Positions 14,994 to 23,855 of a stretch of DNA of 64,000 bases are shown here, piece by piece. Source of the stretch: Truepera sp. (lineage in GTDB: Bacteria; Deinococcota; Deinococci; Deinococcales; Trueperaceae); NCBI GenBank assembly GCA_032027045.1, contig JAVSMU010000001.1, forward strand, positions 342,390 through 406,389, given 5' to 3'. Within the stretch, counting starts at the first letter, position 1, and the number at the start of each line of letters is the position of its first letter. The position numbers were made by a program, and so were the translations under genes. The notes below the pieces were generated by a model that saw nothing but the letters and a program-made list of their open reading frames with translations, was not told the DNA's origin and did no database searches.

Positions 14994-17219
14994 ATGGTGG
15001 CCAACAAGAGCAAGACCGACAAGATTGTGGCGGCCGGGACCAAGAGCGCCGCCAAGACGAGCAGCGCGAAAGCGCGGCCTTCGGCCCGTACCACCGGGAT
15101 CGCTGCGGCGAAGGCGCCGACCGCGAAGACCGGCGCTGGCACCAAGAAAGGTGCCGTGAGCAACAAGTCTGCCGGCAAGAGCGGCGCCAAGACGACCACC
15201 AAGACAACGGCCAAGAAGGAACCGGCCAAGCCGGCCACCAAAGCTGCCAAGCCGGCCACCAAAGCGGCTAAGCCGGCCACCAGGGTACCTGCAGTCGCTA
15301 AGGTAGCCGCGGCCACCAAGGTTGCCCAGCCAAAGAAGGCCGCTTCCACCAAGTCGAAGGCGAAGCAGCCCGCCGCCAAGGCGGCCGCTGCCGCGAAGCA
15401 GGATCCGAAGAAGGAACCGAAGACGGCCCCGAAGAAGGTGGCGCCCAAGAAGCCCGCCGCCGCGAAGTCTGCGCCAAGCCAGGCGAAGGCGGAACAGTCG
15501 TTGCCCAAGAAGACTGCGGCCAAGAAGGCAGCGACCAAGGCTGGGCCGAAGACCGCAACGCCGGCGGACCGGGAACCCGAGAAGGCAGCGCTGAAGGGCA
15601 CGGCGCCAAAGCAGGCGAGCGCCAAGAAGCCCGCGCCGAAGCCGGCCACCAGCGCCAAGAAGCCTGCGCCGAAGCCGGCCACCAGCGCCAAGAAGCCTGC
15701 GCCAAAACCGGCCGCCGGCACCAAGAAGACTGCGGCCAAGAAGGCAGCGGCCAAGCAGGCCGCTACTACCGCCACGAAGAAGAAGCCTGCGCCCAAGCAG
15801 GCCGCGTCCAAGGCTGCGGAGGTGCAGAAGGCCGCGTCCAAGGCTGAACCCAAGCCGGTGGCGAAAGCGGCGACCAAGACCACGAAGGCAGGCGGCACCA
15901 AGGCGGCGGCCGGCAAGAAGTCCAAGCCTGCCGCCAAGGCGGAAGCGGGATCAGCGCCGGCGGCTACTGCTACTGCGGGTAGCGCGTGGATCCAGTCACC
16001 GGTGATCGAGACGCTCGTGGCGCGCGGCAAGGAGGGCGGGGGCCAACTCGATACGGAGGAGATAGCCGACGCTTTCAAGCGCGCCGTAGACGACGCGGGG
16101 CTCGATCCGGAGGAGCAGAACTTCGAGGACCTCATCGGGCACCTCGAGGCGCAAGGCGTCGCCGTGGTGGACCTGGCCGAGGATGAGGTACTCGACGACG
16201 ACGATATCGACGACGAGGAACTCGACGAGGAGTCAGGCGAAGAGCTGGACCGCGAGGAGATGGAGGCGCGCGCGGAGGCGCTGGCCGATGCGCGGCCGAA
16301 GACGAACGACCCGGTGCGGCAGTACTTGCAGGAGATCGGCCGCGTGAAGCTCCTGACGCTCGACGAGGAGATCGACCTGGCCCGGCGCATAGAAGACGGT
16401 GAGGCGGCGCGTGCCCTCCTCGCCGAGTGGGACCCCCAAGGCCCCGAGCGCGAGCGTCGCCGGCAGCAACGCATCGTCGAGGACGGCGACCTCGCCCGCA
16501 AGCACCTCATCGAGGCGAACTTGCGGCTCGTGGTCAGCATCGCGAAGAAGTACAATGGTCGCGGGATGAGTTTCCTCGACCTCATCCAAGAGGGCAATCA
16601 GGGCCTCATCCGCGCGGTAGAGAAGTTCGAGTACCGCCGCCGTTACAAGTTCTCCACCTACGCCACGTGGTGGATCCGGCAGGCCATCAACCGCGCGATC
16701 GCCGACCAGTCCCGCACCATCCGCATCCCGGTTCACATGGTGGAGACGATCAACAAGCTCACGCGCGCCAGCCGCCGGCTCCAGCAGGAGCTCTCACGCG
16801 AACCCACCTTCGCCGAGATCGCCGACGCCATGGGACCGGACTGGAACGCCGAGAAGGTCGAGGAAGCGTTCAAGCTGACGCGCGAGCCGTTCTCACTCGA
16901 GACCCCCATCGGCGACGAGGAGGACAGCTTCTACGGCGACTTCATCCCGGATGACAACATCGAGTCGCCCGTCGAGGAGGCGTCGAAGAACATCCTCAGC
17001 GAAGAACTCGACGAGGCGCTCAACAAGCTCAACGAGCGAGAGGCGATGGTGCTCAAGCTGCGCAAGGGCCTGGTAGATGGCCGCGAGCACACCCTCGAAG
17101 AAGTGGGCAGCCACTTCGGCGTCACGCGCGAGCGCATCCGGCAGATCGAGAACAAGGCGTTGCGGAAGCTCAAGTATCACGAGAGCCGCACGCGCAAGCT
17201 GCGCGACTTCCTGGACTGA
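14994..17219 (+). CDS. rpoD: Primary RNA polymerase sigma factor RpoD/SigA with long Lys-Ala-Pro tail
   Basis: Directs RNA polymerase to housekeeping promoters. From residue ~330 on it is a standard group 1 sigma factor: a region 1.1-like helix set, an acidic stretch rich in Asp/Glu (about 395-430), region 1.2 [12 protein letters not shown], region 2 with [12 protein letters not shown] and [10 protein letters not shown], region 3 with HMVETINKL, and region 4 with [17 protein letters not shown]. Residues 1-329 consist almost only of Lys, Ala, Pro, Thr and Ser in short repeats, like the tail of histone H1. The ribosome site AGGAGGT lies directly before ATG 14994; GTG 14997 has better spacing and could be the actual start. 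Confidence 0.95.
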   Translation: MVANKSKTDKIVAAGTKSAAKTSSAKARPSARTTGIAAAKAPTAKTGAGTKKGAVSNKSAGKSGAKTTTKTTAKKEPAKPATKAAKPATKAAKPATRVPAVAKVAAATKVAQPKKAASTKSKAKQPAAKAAAAAKQDPKKEPKTAPKKVAPKKPAAAKSAPSQAKAEQSLPKKTAAKKAATKAGPKTATPADREPEKAALKGTAPKQASAKKPAPKPATSAKKPAPKPATSAKKPAPKPAAGTKKTAAKKAAAKQAATTATKKKPAPKQAASKAAEVQKAASKAEPKPVAKAATKTTKAGGTKAAAGKKSKPAAKAEAGSAPAATATAGSAWIQSPVIETLVARGKEGGGQLDTEEIADAFKRAVDDAGLDPEEQNFEDLIGHLEAQGVAVVDLAEDEVLDDDDIDDEELDEESGEELDREEMEARAEALADARPKTNDPVRQYLQEIGRVKLLTLDEEIDLARRIEDGEAARALLAEWDPQGPERERRRQQRIVEDGDLARKHLIEANLRLVVSIAKKYNGRGMSFLDLIQEGNQGLIRAVEKFEYRRRYKFSTYATWWIRQAINRAIADQSRTIRIPVHMVETINKLTRASRRLQQELSREPTFAEIADAMGPDWNAEKVEEAFKLTREPFSLETPIGDEEDSFYGDFIPDDNIESPVEEASKNILSEELDEALNKLNEREAMVLKLRKGLVDGREHTLEEVGSHFGVTRERIRQIENKALRKLKYHESRTRKLRDFLD
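15228..15719 (+). repeat. Tandem repeats inside the rpoD N-terminal tail
   Basis: Two in-frame arrays: a 21-base unit coding KPATKAA (15228-15287, last copy partial) and a 33-base unit coding [11 protein letters not shown] (15621-15719, three copies, the last diverged). Both keep the reading frame and spread Lys-Pro-Ala content, suggesting that the tail grew by slippage. Confidence 0.85.
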
Positions 17220-17234
17220 GGACCCGAAGCCCGT

Positions 17235-17285
17235 GGCCACCCGGAGCGGCGCCCGCGACCTGCGGTGACGCGGCCCCGGGTGGCC
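17235..17285 (+). terminator. Long-loop hairpin after rpoD
   Basis: Ten-base arms GGCCACCCGG and CCGGGTGGCC separated by 31 bases, beginning 16 bases after the rpoD stop. Probable terminator. Confidence 0.5.
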
Positions 17286-17350
17286 GCCATGTGAACCGTG
17301 GTGAGACCAGGTAGACTCGCGCCAACTTCCAACCCGGGGGTGGTCATCAC

Positions 17351-18286
17351 ATGCGGATCTTGCGGGTACTCCTTGCAATCGTCGTCGTCCTGGCCGCCGT
17401 CTATGGGGCGCTCGCGCTGCTGAACAGGCCCAGACCCGAGCACGACTACTACGCGAGGTTCGACGGCAGCGTGGTGCTTGCCCACGGCGGCGGCCAAGGG
17501 CTCTGGCCCGACAACACCTTGGCGGCCTTTGAGGGATCGGCCGCGCTCGGCGCGGACGTCCTCGAACTCGACGTGCGCCGCGATGCGGGCGGCGTGTTCC
17601 GCGTGATCCACGATGCCACGGTCGAGCGCACGACTGATGGCGCGGGCGCGGTAGCCGAGCTGCCGGGAAGCCGGATCGAGGAGCTGGACGCCGGTTACCG
17701 CTGGACCCCCGACGGGCCGGCCTCCGATGCGCCGGAAGCCGATTACCGCTACCGGGGTGCCGGCACCGCCATCCCGACCCTCGAGGACGTCCTCACGCGC
17801 TTCCCCGACATGGCGGTGAACGTGGAGATCAAGGAGTCGGTCGAAGACGCCGGTACCGCCCTCTGTTCGGTGCTCGAGTCTACGGGCAGCAAGGCGCGGG
17901 TGATGGTGGCGTCGTTCAACTCTGCCCCCATCAAGGCGTTCCGCCGAGCCTGCCCCGGCGTCGCGACTTCGGCGACCCGCGACGAGGTCACGCTTTTCTT
18001 CGTCCTGGCGACCGCCAGGTTGAGCGCCGTCTACACGCCGCCTTTCGCCGCGCTCCAAGTGCCGGTGAAGCAAGGCAACATCACCGTCGTGACACCCCAC
18101 TTCGTCGCGGCGGCGCACGCGCGCGGTGTTCGCGTCGAGGTATGGACCATCGATGAGCGCGCGGAGATGCAGCGGCTGCTCGACATGGGTGTGGACGGCA
18201 TCATCACCGACCGGCCCGACAGGGCGCTCGCCCTCCTCGGTCGACCGTTCGACGCCTCCCTCGTGCCGGGCTTCGTGCGGCCCTGA
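17351..18286 (+). CDS. Glycerophosphodiester phosphodiesterase family protein
   Basis: Hydrolyses glycerophosphodiesters from phospholipid turnover to glycerol-3-phosphate and an alcohol. 311 residues with an N-terminal membrane helix (3-24), so a membrane-anchored domain outside the cytoplasm. The GDPD motif is AHGGGQGLWPDNT (Arg of the usual HRG is Gly here), then ELDVRRDAGG and HDATVERTT, with Glu, Asp and His metal and catalytic residues present. Later NVEIKES and DGIITDRPD are characteristic. The HRG-to-HGG change is tolerated in some family members. Upstream is a weak ribosome site. Confidence 0.9.
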   Translation: MRILRVLLAIVVVLAAVYGALALLNRPRPEHDYYARFDGSVVLAHGGGQGLWPDNTLAAFEGSAALGADVLELDVRRDAGGVFRVIHDATVERTTDGAGAVAELPGSRIEELDAGYRWTPDGPASDAPEADYRYRGAGTAIPTLEDVLTRFPDMAVNVEIKESVEDAGTALCSVLESTGSKARVMVASFNSAPIKAFRRACPGVATSATRDEVTLFFVLATARLSAVYTPPFAALQVPVKQGNITVVTPHFVAAAHARGVRVEVWTIDERAEMQRLLDMGVDGIITDRPDRALALLGRPFDASLVPGFVRP

Positions 18287-18393
18287 GCCGGCGCATGCGC
18301 GAGCTCCCGCGGGACCCCACCTACCTGGCGGCAGGCCTGGCAACTCGAGTGGCCATGCGCCGGGCACCTTGGAGAGGCTAGGCTCGAGGCACC

Positions 18394-19641
18394 ATGGGCA
18401 TGCTCGATGACCTGTTCGTACTGGACCTCAGCCGCGTCCTCGCCGGGCCCTACTGCACCCTGCTGTTCGCCGACTTGGGCGCGCGGGTCGTGAAGGTCGA
18501 GTCTCGCGCCGGGGACGACACCAGGCGCTGGGGACCCCCTTACCCCGGTGGCGAGAGCGGCTATTACCTGTCGATCAACCGTGGGAAGGAGAGCCTGGTC
18601 GTCGACCTGAAGGACCCTCGCGGCAGCGAGCTCGTGCGAAAGTTGGCCCGGAAGGCCGACGTCGTGGTCGAGAACTTCAAGGTGGGTGACCTGGCGCGTT
18701 ACGGCCTCGACTACGACTCCGTGGCGGCCGTGAACCCGCGCGTCGTCTACGTGTCCATCACCGGTTTCGGCCAAGACGGGCCGCGCGCGAAGGAGCCCGG
18801 CTACGACGCCGCCATGCAGGCGCAGTCCGGGCTGCTCGCCATGACGGGCGAGCCGGGTGGTCCGCCCGTCAAGCTGGGAGTGGCTTGGATCGACGTGCTG
18901 ACCGGGGTGCATGCCGCCACCTCCGCCCTCGCGGCGCTGCACAGGCGCGAGAGGACGGGGGAGGGGGCGCACCTGGACCTGGCCCTCTTCGACGTGGCGC
19001 TGGCCAGCCTGGTCAACCAGGCCCAGAACGCGCTCCTCACGGGCGAGGCGCCACCCAGGTTGGGCAGCGCTCACCCGAACATCGTTCCGTATCAAGCGTT
19101 CGAGGCCGCTGACGCCGCGGTGGTGGTGGCGGTCGGCAACGACGCCCAGTTCGCCCGCCTTTGCGCGCTCTTGGGGGCCCCAGACCTGGCCGGGGACCCA
19201 CGGTTCGTCACCAACGACGACAGGGTGGCGAACAGGAGTGAGCTCGTGCCCCTCCTGGCGGCCAGGATCGGCGTCCGCGACGCCGGCGAGTTCCTGGCCG
19301 CCTGCAACGCGTCCAACGTCCCGGCCACGAAGGTGGCAACCCTGCCCGAGGCGTTAGCCGACGGGCAGGCGGTGGCGAGGCGGATGGTCGTGAGCGGCGA
19401 ACACCCGTCGATCGGCCGGTTGCCCATGGTGGCGAGCCCGTTGTGGCATGCGCGAGGGCCGAGCGGTGAGGCTATCGGCGCGGCGCCACTGGACGGCGCG
19501 GCGCCCGTACCGCCGATGCTAGGCGAGGACTCGCGTGCCGTGCTACTGCGCGACTTGGGCCTCAGCGAAGTAGAGGTGGAGGACCTGATAACGGCAGGCG
19601 TGGTGGGAGCCGCCGGCCCCGCACCCGAGCGGGGTGAGTGA
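18394..19641 (+). CDS. Class III CoA transferase (CaiB/BaiF family)
   Basis: Transfers CoA between carboxylic acids in the cytoplasm. 415 residues. Starts with LDLSRVLAGPYCT and LGARVVKVE. The segment INRGKESLVVDLKDPRG and the catalytic aspartate in GYDAAMQAQSGL are typical, followed by KLGVAWIDVLTG. The C-terminal part has HPNIVPYQAF and NVPATKV as in the family. Members act on carnitine, formyl, oxalyl, mesaconyl or succinyl esters; specificity cannot be assigned and no pathway neighbours help. A GAGG lies 4 bases before the ATG. Confidence 0.93.
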   Translation: MGMLDDLFVLDLSRVLAGPYCTLLFADLGARVVKVESRAGDDTRRWGPPYPGGESGYYLSINRGKESLVVDLKDPRGSELVRKLARKADVVVENFKVGDLARYGLDYDSVAAVNPRVVYVSITGFGQDGPRAKEPGYDAAMQAQSGLLAMTGEPGGPPVKLGVAWIDVLTGVHAATSALAALHRRERTGEGAHLDLALFDVALASLVNQAQNALLTGEAPPRLGSAHPNIVPYQAFEAADAAVVVAVGNDAQFARLCALLGAPDLAGDPRFVTNDDRVANRSELVPLLAARIGVRDAGEFLAACNASNVPATKVATLPEALADGQAVARRMVVSGEHPSIGRLPMVASPLWHARGPSGEAIGAAPLDGAAPVPPMLGEDSRAVLLRDLGLSEVEVEDLITAGVVGAAGPAPERGE

Positions 19642-19662
19642 GTGGTGACGCGACCTGGTGAC

Positions 19663-20304
19663 CTAGTAGTGTAGTAGCGCCTCGGCGACGCTGCCGCGGA
19701 TGAGCCCGCGGTATACGCCATCAACCACCAGCCGCTCACCCTCCACCTCGAGCGTGGGGTAGTCGGGGTTGTGTGGCCGCAAGGCGAAGAGGCCGCTACC
19801 CAACCGGTCCAAGTACTTGAGGGTGACTTCTTCGTCGTCGACGCGCACGGCACAGATCTGGCCGCTGCGTTCGGGCTGCCGCTGGGCGAGAAGCACCAGG
19901 TCCTGGTCCTGGATGAGGTCGGCCATGGAGTTGCCGTGAACGCGCAGCACGAACGAGGACTCTGCGTGGCCACCCGCAGCCATTGCAGGCAGGTACGCCT
20001 CGGCGTGCGCGCTGGCCAGCGAGAGCGGCCCGGCCGGGATGTCCCCCAAGACGGGAACGCCCGTGGCGCCCGCTGGGAGCTCGAGAACCGGAGACCGACC
20101 CCGGCCGCGGCCCTCGAAGCGGAGGTAACCCTTGTCGTTCAGGGCCTCCAAGTGTTGCCGCAACGAGACGTAGTGGATCCCGAGGGCGCGGGAGAACTCC
20201 GCCAGGTCGGGCAGGGATCCGGTGCGGCGCTGGTGCTCCACGAGGCGCCGGTAGACTCGTTCCTGGGCCGGTGGAAGTGGACGTTGAGTGGACGACTCGC
20301 TCAT
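19663..20304 (-). CDS. lexA: LexA-family repressor with S24 autoprotease domain
   Basis: DNA-damage-responsive transcriptional repressor. The N-terminal winged helix (about 10-70) has ALGIHYVSLRQHLEAL as recognition region. The protease domain has the cleavage pair Ala91-Gly92 in GDIPAGPL, nucleophile Ser126 in HGNSMAD and general base Lys163 in VTLKYLD. 213 residues is the normal length. A palindrome over its own promoter suggests autoregulation. It diverges from a Crp-family gene. The wing region (GRGRGRS) is unusually Arg/Gly-rich. Deinococcus LexA proteins often do not control recA, so the regulon here is open. Confidence 0.92.
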   Translation of the reverse strand: MSESSTQRPLPPAQERVYRRLVEHQRRTGSLPDLAEFSRALGIHYVSLRQHLEALNDKGYLRFEGRGRGRSPVLELPAGATGVPVLGDIPAGPLSLASAHAEAYLPAMAAGGHAESSFVLRVHGNSMADLIQDQDLVLLAQRQPERSGQICAVRVDDEEVTLKYLDRLGSGLFALRPHNPDYPTLEVEGERLVVDGVYRGLIRGSVAEALLHY

Positions 20305-20308
20305 GGCT

Positions 20309-20345
20309 ACCTTAAATACTAAGGTGCGGGGTGGTGGCTTGTCAA
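20309..20345 (-). promoter_or_regulatory. lexA promoter with overlapping palindromic operator
   Basis: On the minus strand TTGACA (20340-20345), 18 bases, TAGTAT (20316-20321). The -10 box is embedded in ACCTTA-N5-TAAGGT (20309-20325), a perfect inverted repeat. The expected start site lies only about five bases before the ATG, so the mRNA is nearly leaderless. LexA binding here would block its own transcription. Confidence 0.7.
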
Positions 20346-20415
20346 TGAGCGCACCCTACCGCCATGGGCACGTCCAGGACGTAACTAATGGCCTTGCCAC
20401 CGACCGGGGACGCTA

Positions 20416-20444
20416 TAGACTTTCTCACGATCCGCTGCTATACT
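20416..20444 (+). promoter_or_regulatory. Promoter of the Crp/Fnr-family gene
   Basis: TAGACT (20416-20421), 17 bases, TATACT (20439-20444). The -35 box matches 4 of 6 consensus bases, the -10 box 5 of 6. Leader about 60 bases. Confidence 0.6.
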
Positions 20445-20512
20445 TTTTGTAGTTGCGCGTAGTTCTGTCATTCGTAGCCACGCGGTGGCCCGCGCACTCG
20501 AAAGGACACATC

Positions 20513-21196
20513 ATGCTCGACACGTTCGAACAACTCGATACGCCGAGCACCTGCCGACCGTCCGATATCGTCCCCTCCGCACTTGCGTTGCCCACACGCA
20601 CGTTGGAGCCCGGACAGGTGCTTTACGAAGCCGATCGCGAGGCAAGCAGCCTCTACGTCGTCAATCAAGGCGTCCTCAAGGCAGTCGTGCCCACCAGCCT
20701 GGGCCGAGACCGGATAGCGGACCTCTACGGCCCCGGTGACGTCTTGGGTCTGTCCGCGCTCGACGGCGGTAATCACGCCGAGACGGTCGTGGCGGTTCAC
20801 GACGCGTGCCTCACCCCCATCGACCCACAGCAGGCCATGAACGACCGCGGCCTGAGGGACTACGTGCTCCGAAGCCTTGCCCGCCAACTGCGGCGTAGCC
20901 GCGAGATGCTCGACGAGGCCGAGATGCCCGTCGGCGCACGCGTCACGCGCGCCTTCCTGCGCCTCTCGAAGCAGTTCGGCCTGCCGGCCGACGACCAGGA
21001 GGGCGGCATCAAGCTGCCTCTCGCGCTCACGCACGAAGACCTGGCGGACCTCACCGGTTCAAGCCGTGTGACTATCACGCGTATCCTCGGCGAGTTGAGG
21101 AACGAGGGCGCGCTCTCCGGCACCCGAGGCGTCTACGTCGCCGACCTCGCCGGGCTGGAACGCGCTACAGACCATTACGTCATGCAGGTTCTCTAA
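20513..21196 (+). CDS. Crp/Fnr family transcriptional regulator
   Basis: 227 residues from ATG 20513, which has AAAGGA six bases upstream; the longer frame from 20453 lacks support. The N-terminal cyclic-nucleotide-type beta-barrel has LEPGQVLYEADREASSLYVVNQGVLK and DLYGPGDVLGLSAL, followed by a long dimer helix (RSLARQLRRSREMLDEAEMP). The C-terminal helix-turn-helix is LTHEDLADLTGSSRVTITRILGELRNEGAL. There are no Fnr-type cysteines. It resembles the SdrP/DdrI stress regulators of Thermus and Deinococcus, which work without cAMP or with it respectively; that assignment is a suggestion. It lies divergent to lexA. Confidence 0.9.
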   Translation: MLDTFEQLDTPSTCRPSDIVPSALALPTRTLEPGQVLYEADREASSLYVVNQGVLKAVVPTSLGRDRIADLYGPGDVLGLSALDGGNHAETVVAVHDACLTPIDPQQAMNDRGLRDYVLRSLARQLRRSREMLDEAEMPVGARVTRAFLRLSKQFGLPADDQEGGIKLPLALTHEDLADLTGSSRVTITRILGELRNEGALSGTRGVYVADLAGLERATDHYVMQVL

Positions 21197-21224
21197 GCGG
21201 AACCCGCTTCCCGAGATGCCCGTT

Positions 21225-21282
21225 GCTGCGCCCCCTGCCGCCCACAACGCTCGGTGTAGTGGTCAGCGGCAGGGGGCGCAGC
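21225..21282 (+). terminator. Very strong hairpin after the crp-family gene
   Basis: Perfect 17-base arms (GCTGCGCCCCCTGCCGC and complement) around a 24-base loop, 28 bases after the stop codon and ending 22 bases before nfuA. It may serve as terminator and also insulate nfuA. No T-run. Confidence 0.7.
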
Positions 21283-21304
21283 GCTGGGGTAGGCTGGGGG
21301 CCAA

Positions 21305-21889
21305 ATGTTGAACTTCACGGACGTAGCCAAGGAACGCGTCCTCCACTTCGTGGAGGCACAACGCAGCCAGGGGGTTCGCGCATTGCGGATCGCGGGGAAC
21401 CGCAGCGAGCAGCGTCTCTGGCTAGTCAAGGAAGAGGACAAGCGCCCCGACGACCGGGTGCAGACGGTCGGCGGCTTCGACGTCTACCTGGATCCGCTGA
21501 GCGCCGGCAACTTAGACGGTGCAACTGTAGACTTCGTCGAAGGTGTCATGCAGTCGGGTTTCAGGGTCTATTACCCTAGCCCCAGTTGGGACGATCCCGT
21601 CGCCCAGAAGGTGCAAGACGTCATCGATCGCCAGATAAACCCCGGCGTCGCCGGGCACGGCGGCAACGTGACCTTGGAGGGCGTCGATGAGGGTGTGGCG
21701 ATCATCCGCTTCGGCGGCGGCTGCCACGGTTGCGGCGCGGCCGACCTCACCCTCAAACAGGGCATCGACCGCATCCTGAAGGAACAGGTGCCAGAGATCC
21801 GTGGGGTCGTGGACGCCACCGACCACGAGACCGGCGAGAACCCGTTCTACGCGCGAGATGCAAGGCAGGCGGAGACGCCGCTGGGCTGA
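21305..21889 (+). CDS. nfuA: Fe-S biogenesis protein NfuA
   Basis: Carrier that passes 4Fe-4S clusters to apoproteins. The N-terminal half (1-95) is a degenerate A-type (HesB-like) domain with FTDVAKERVLHFV but without the three A-type cysteines, as in E. coli NfuA. The C-terminal Nfu domain has VQDVIDRQINPGVAGHGGNVTL and the CxxC cluster site Cys140/Cys143 in GGGCHGCGAADLTL. 194 residues fits NfuA. A ribosome site (GGGGG) is close to the ATG. Clients here could include the AddB-like protein. Confidence 0.92.
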   Translation: MLNFTDVAKERVLHFVEAQRSQGVRALRIAGNRSEQRLWLVKEEDKRPDDRVQTVGGFDVYLDPLSAGNLDGATVDFVEGVMQSGFRVYYPSPSWDDPVAQKVQDVIDRQINPGVAGHGGNVTLEGVDEGVAIIRFGGGCHGCGAADLTLKQGIDRILKEQVPEIRGVVDATDHETGENPFYARDARQAETPLG

Positions 21890-22078
21890 CCACCCACGGG
21901 CCGGGCAAGGGCACCTGGCCTGCGCCGTTCACGTTTCGGTCTAAGGTTCGAACATGCGGTCTTCAAGGTGGATGACGACTCCTAGGCTCGACGGCCACCG
22001 GGGGCGCGGACCCTGAGCGGTCACGATCCGTCGGGCGCGGCCGGCGTCAGCCCGTCGGAGATCCGGCGAGCGATCGAG

Positions 22079-23812
22079 GTGGCCATGGGCGTTTCGGCCG
22101 CCACGGCGCGCCTGGCGCACGCACGCGTCGTCAACGTGTTCACCAACGAGCTCGTCGACGGAGAAGTGCTGCTGGCCGGCCGCCTCATCGCCGCCGTGCT
22201 CACGCGCGTGCCCGGTGGTTACCCCGAGGCAGAGCAGGTCCACGACCTGGGCGGTGCCCTCCTGCGACCCGGGTATATCGACGGTCACGTGCACCTCGAG
22301 TCCTCCTTGGTGACGCCGGCCCAATACGCCCGCTGTCTCCTGCCCCGCGGCGTGACCGGCGTGGTGTGTGATCCTCACGAGCTTGCCAACGTTGCCGGCG
22401 AGGAGGGCGTGCGTTGGCTCTTGGACGCCAGTGCCCGGCTGCCGTTCGACGTGTGGGTGACCGTACCCAGCTGCGTCCCCAGCAGCCCCTTCGAGACCAT
22501 CGGGGGGGAGTTCGGTCCTGCCGCCATGGAGCGCCTTATGGAGGACCCGCGGGTGGTCGGCGTGGCCGAGCTCATGAGCTTCTCCGACGTGATAGCCGGG
22601 GACGAGGAGGTCCTCGGCAAGGCGTTCCTTGGCGAGGCGCGCGGGCTGCGCGTCGAGGGCCACGCACCGTCCCTGCTCGGAGCGGGGCTGCAGGCGTACC
22701 TCGCCAGTGGGGTAGCTTCCGATCACGAAAGCACCACCTTGGAAGAAGGGCGCGAGAAGCTTCGTGCCGGCGCCTTCCTGATGATCCGGGAGGGCTCGGT
22801 CACGCGCGACCTTGACGCCCTCATGCCGCTCGTCGACCCCCGCAACGGCGACCGCGTCGGCTTCGTCACCGACGATCGACTGCCTCACGACCTGCTGCTC
22901 GAGGGCGGTGTGGACCTGCTGGTGCAGCGGGCCGTGAAGGCCGGCGCGGACCCCGCCTACGCCGCGCGGTGCGCCAGTTACAACGTCGCCAACCACTTCG
23001 GCCTGCCCCGCCGGGGAGCCGTCGCCGCCGGGTACTTCGCTGACCTGGCCGTTTGCCAGGACCTCACGGCCACGCCGGAGCTGGTGTTCAAGGACGGTGT
23101 CCTGGTGGCTCGCGATGGGGTTCCGCTGGAAGGCGGTCCGGGGGGCGCGCGCTGGGGTGCCGGGGAGGCTGTTCCCGCGGCGCTCCTTCGCAGCGTGCGG
23201 CCGGCGCGGCTAAGCGAGGAGTCCTTCCGGCTGAGCGTCCCGGCGGGGGAGGTGCGCGTCATACGCGCTATCCCCAACCAGATCCTGACGCGCAGTGAGT
23301 TGGCGCTACCGACAGTAGAGGAGGGCCTCGTGGTGGCCGATCCCGCCCGAGACCTGCTCAAGCTCGCCTGCGTGGAGCGCCACGGCAAGGGCGGCGGCGT
23401 CGGCGTGGGCTTGGTGAGCGGCTTCGGCATGGGGCGGGGAGCGCTCGCCTCCAGCGTGGGTCATGACCATCACAACCTGATGTGCGTCGGCGCCACCGAC
23501 GCCGACATGCTGGGTGCCTGTTCGAGGTTGCGGGAGCTGGGCGGCGGGCTGGTGGCGTTCGAGGGGGGCGCCGTCCTGGCGGAGCTGCCGCTTCCCATCG
23601 GCGGCTTGCTCACGGACCTGTCACTGGAAGAAACGCGCGACTTGCTCGATGACCTAGACGCGGCGGCTCGCGCGCTCGGCTGCGAGCTGCCCTCGCCCTA
23701 CATGGCCCTGAGCTTCCTGGGCCTGGCGGTCATCCCCGAGTTGCGGCTGACGGACCTGGGCCTGGTGGACGTGACTGCCCGCAGGCTGGTGCCCTTCAGC
23801 GCCGGCGCCTAG
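22079..23812 (+). CDS. ade: Adenine deaminase
   Basis: Converts adenine to hypoxanthine in purine salvage. A metal-dependent amidohydrolase of about 577 residues: ARVVNVFTNELVDGEVLL, GYIDGHVHLESSLVTP (His ligands), CDPHELANVAG, EGHAPSLLG, and SDHESTTLEEGREKLR. The C-terminal domain contains GHDHHNLMCVG, characteristic of Ade. The start is uncertain: GTG 22079 is given, but the frame remains open and homologous-looking upstream (SPSEIRRAIEVA) back to a TAG at 21983, with no ATG, GTG or TTG. A CTG at 22013 is a candidate true start. Confidence 0.93.
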   Translation: MAMGVSAATARLAHARVVNVFTNELVDGEVLLAGRLIAAVLTRVPGGYPEAEQVHDLGGALLRPGYIDGHVHLESSLVTPAQYARCLLPRGVTGVVCDPHELANVAGEEGVRWLLDASARLPFDVWVTVPSCVPSSPFETIGGEFGPAAMERLMEDPRVVGVAELMSFSDVIAGDEEVLGKAFLGEARGLRVEGHAPSLLGAGLQAYLASGVASDHESTTLEEGREKLRAGAFLMIREGSVTRDLDALMPLVDPRNGDRVGFVTDDRLPHDLLLEGGVDLLVQRAVKAGADPAYAARCASYNVANHFGLPRRGAVAAGYFADLAVCQDLTATPELVFKDGVLVARDGVPLEGGPGGARWGAGEAVPAALLRSVRPARLSEESFRLSVPAGEVRVIRAIPNQILTRSELALPTVEEGLVVADPARDLLKLACVERHGKGGGVGVGLVSGFGMGRGALASSVGHDHHNLMCVGATDADMLGACSRLRELGGGLVAFEGGAVLAELPLPIGGLLTDLSLEETRDLLDDLDAAARALGCELPSPYMALSFLGLAVIPELRLTDLGLVDVTARRLVPFSAGA

Positions 23813-23855
23813 GCCCTTCTGCCTGCCGCCTGGGCGCGGCCGACTGGCGCGCCGA

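Noticed and set aside
15228-15719. Repeats in rpoD considered as a CRISPR or minisatellite
   Set aside because: Units are adjacent with no spacers, in frame and part of a protein tail.
14963-16597. A 544-codon minus-strand frame rich in Ala, Phe and Ser opposite rpoD
   Set aside because: It is the antisense shadow of the repetitive Lys/Ala tail; no ribosome site or domain, and the sigma factor on the plus strand is certain.
17177-18367. Long minus-strand frame (396 codons) opposite the glycerophosphodiesterase gene
   Set aside because: High-GC shadow frame; composition rich in Arg, Gly and His without domains, while the plus-strand gene has clear motifs.
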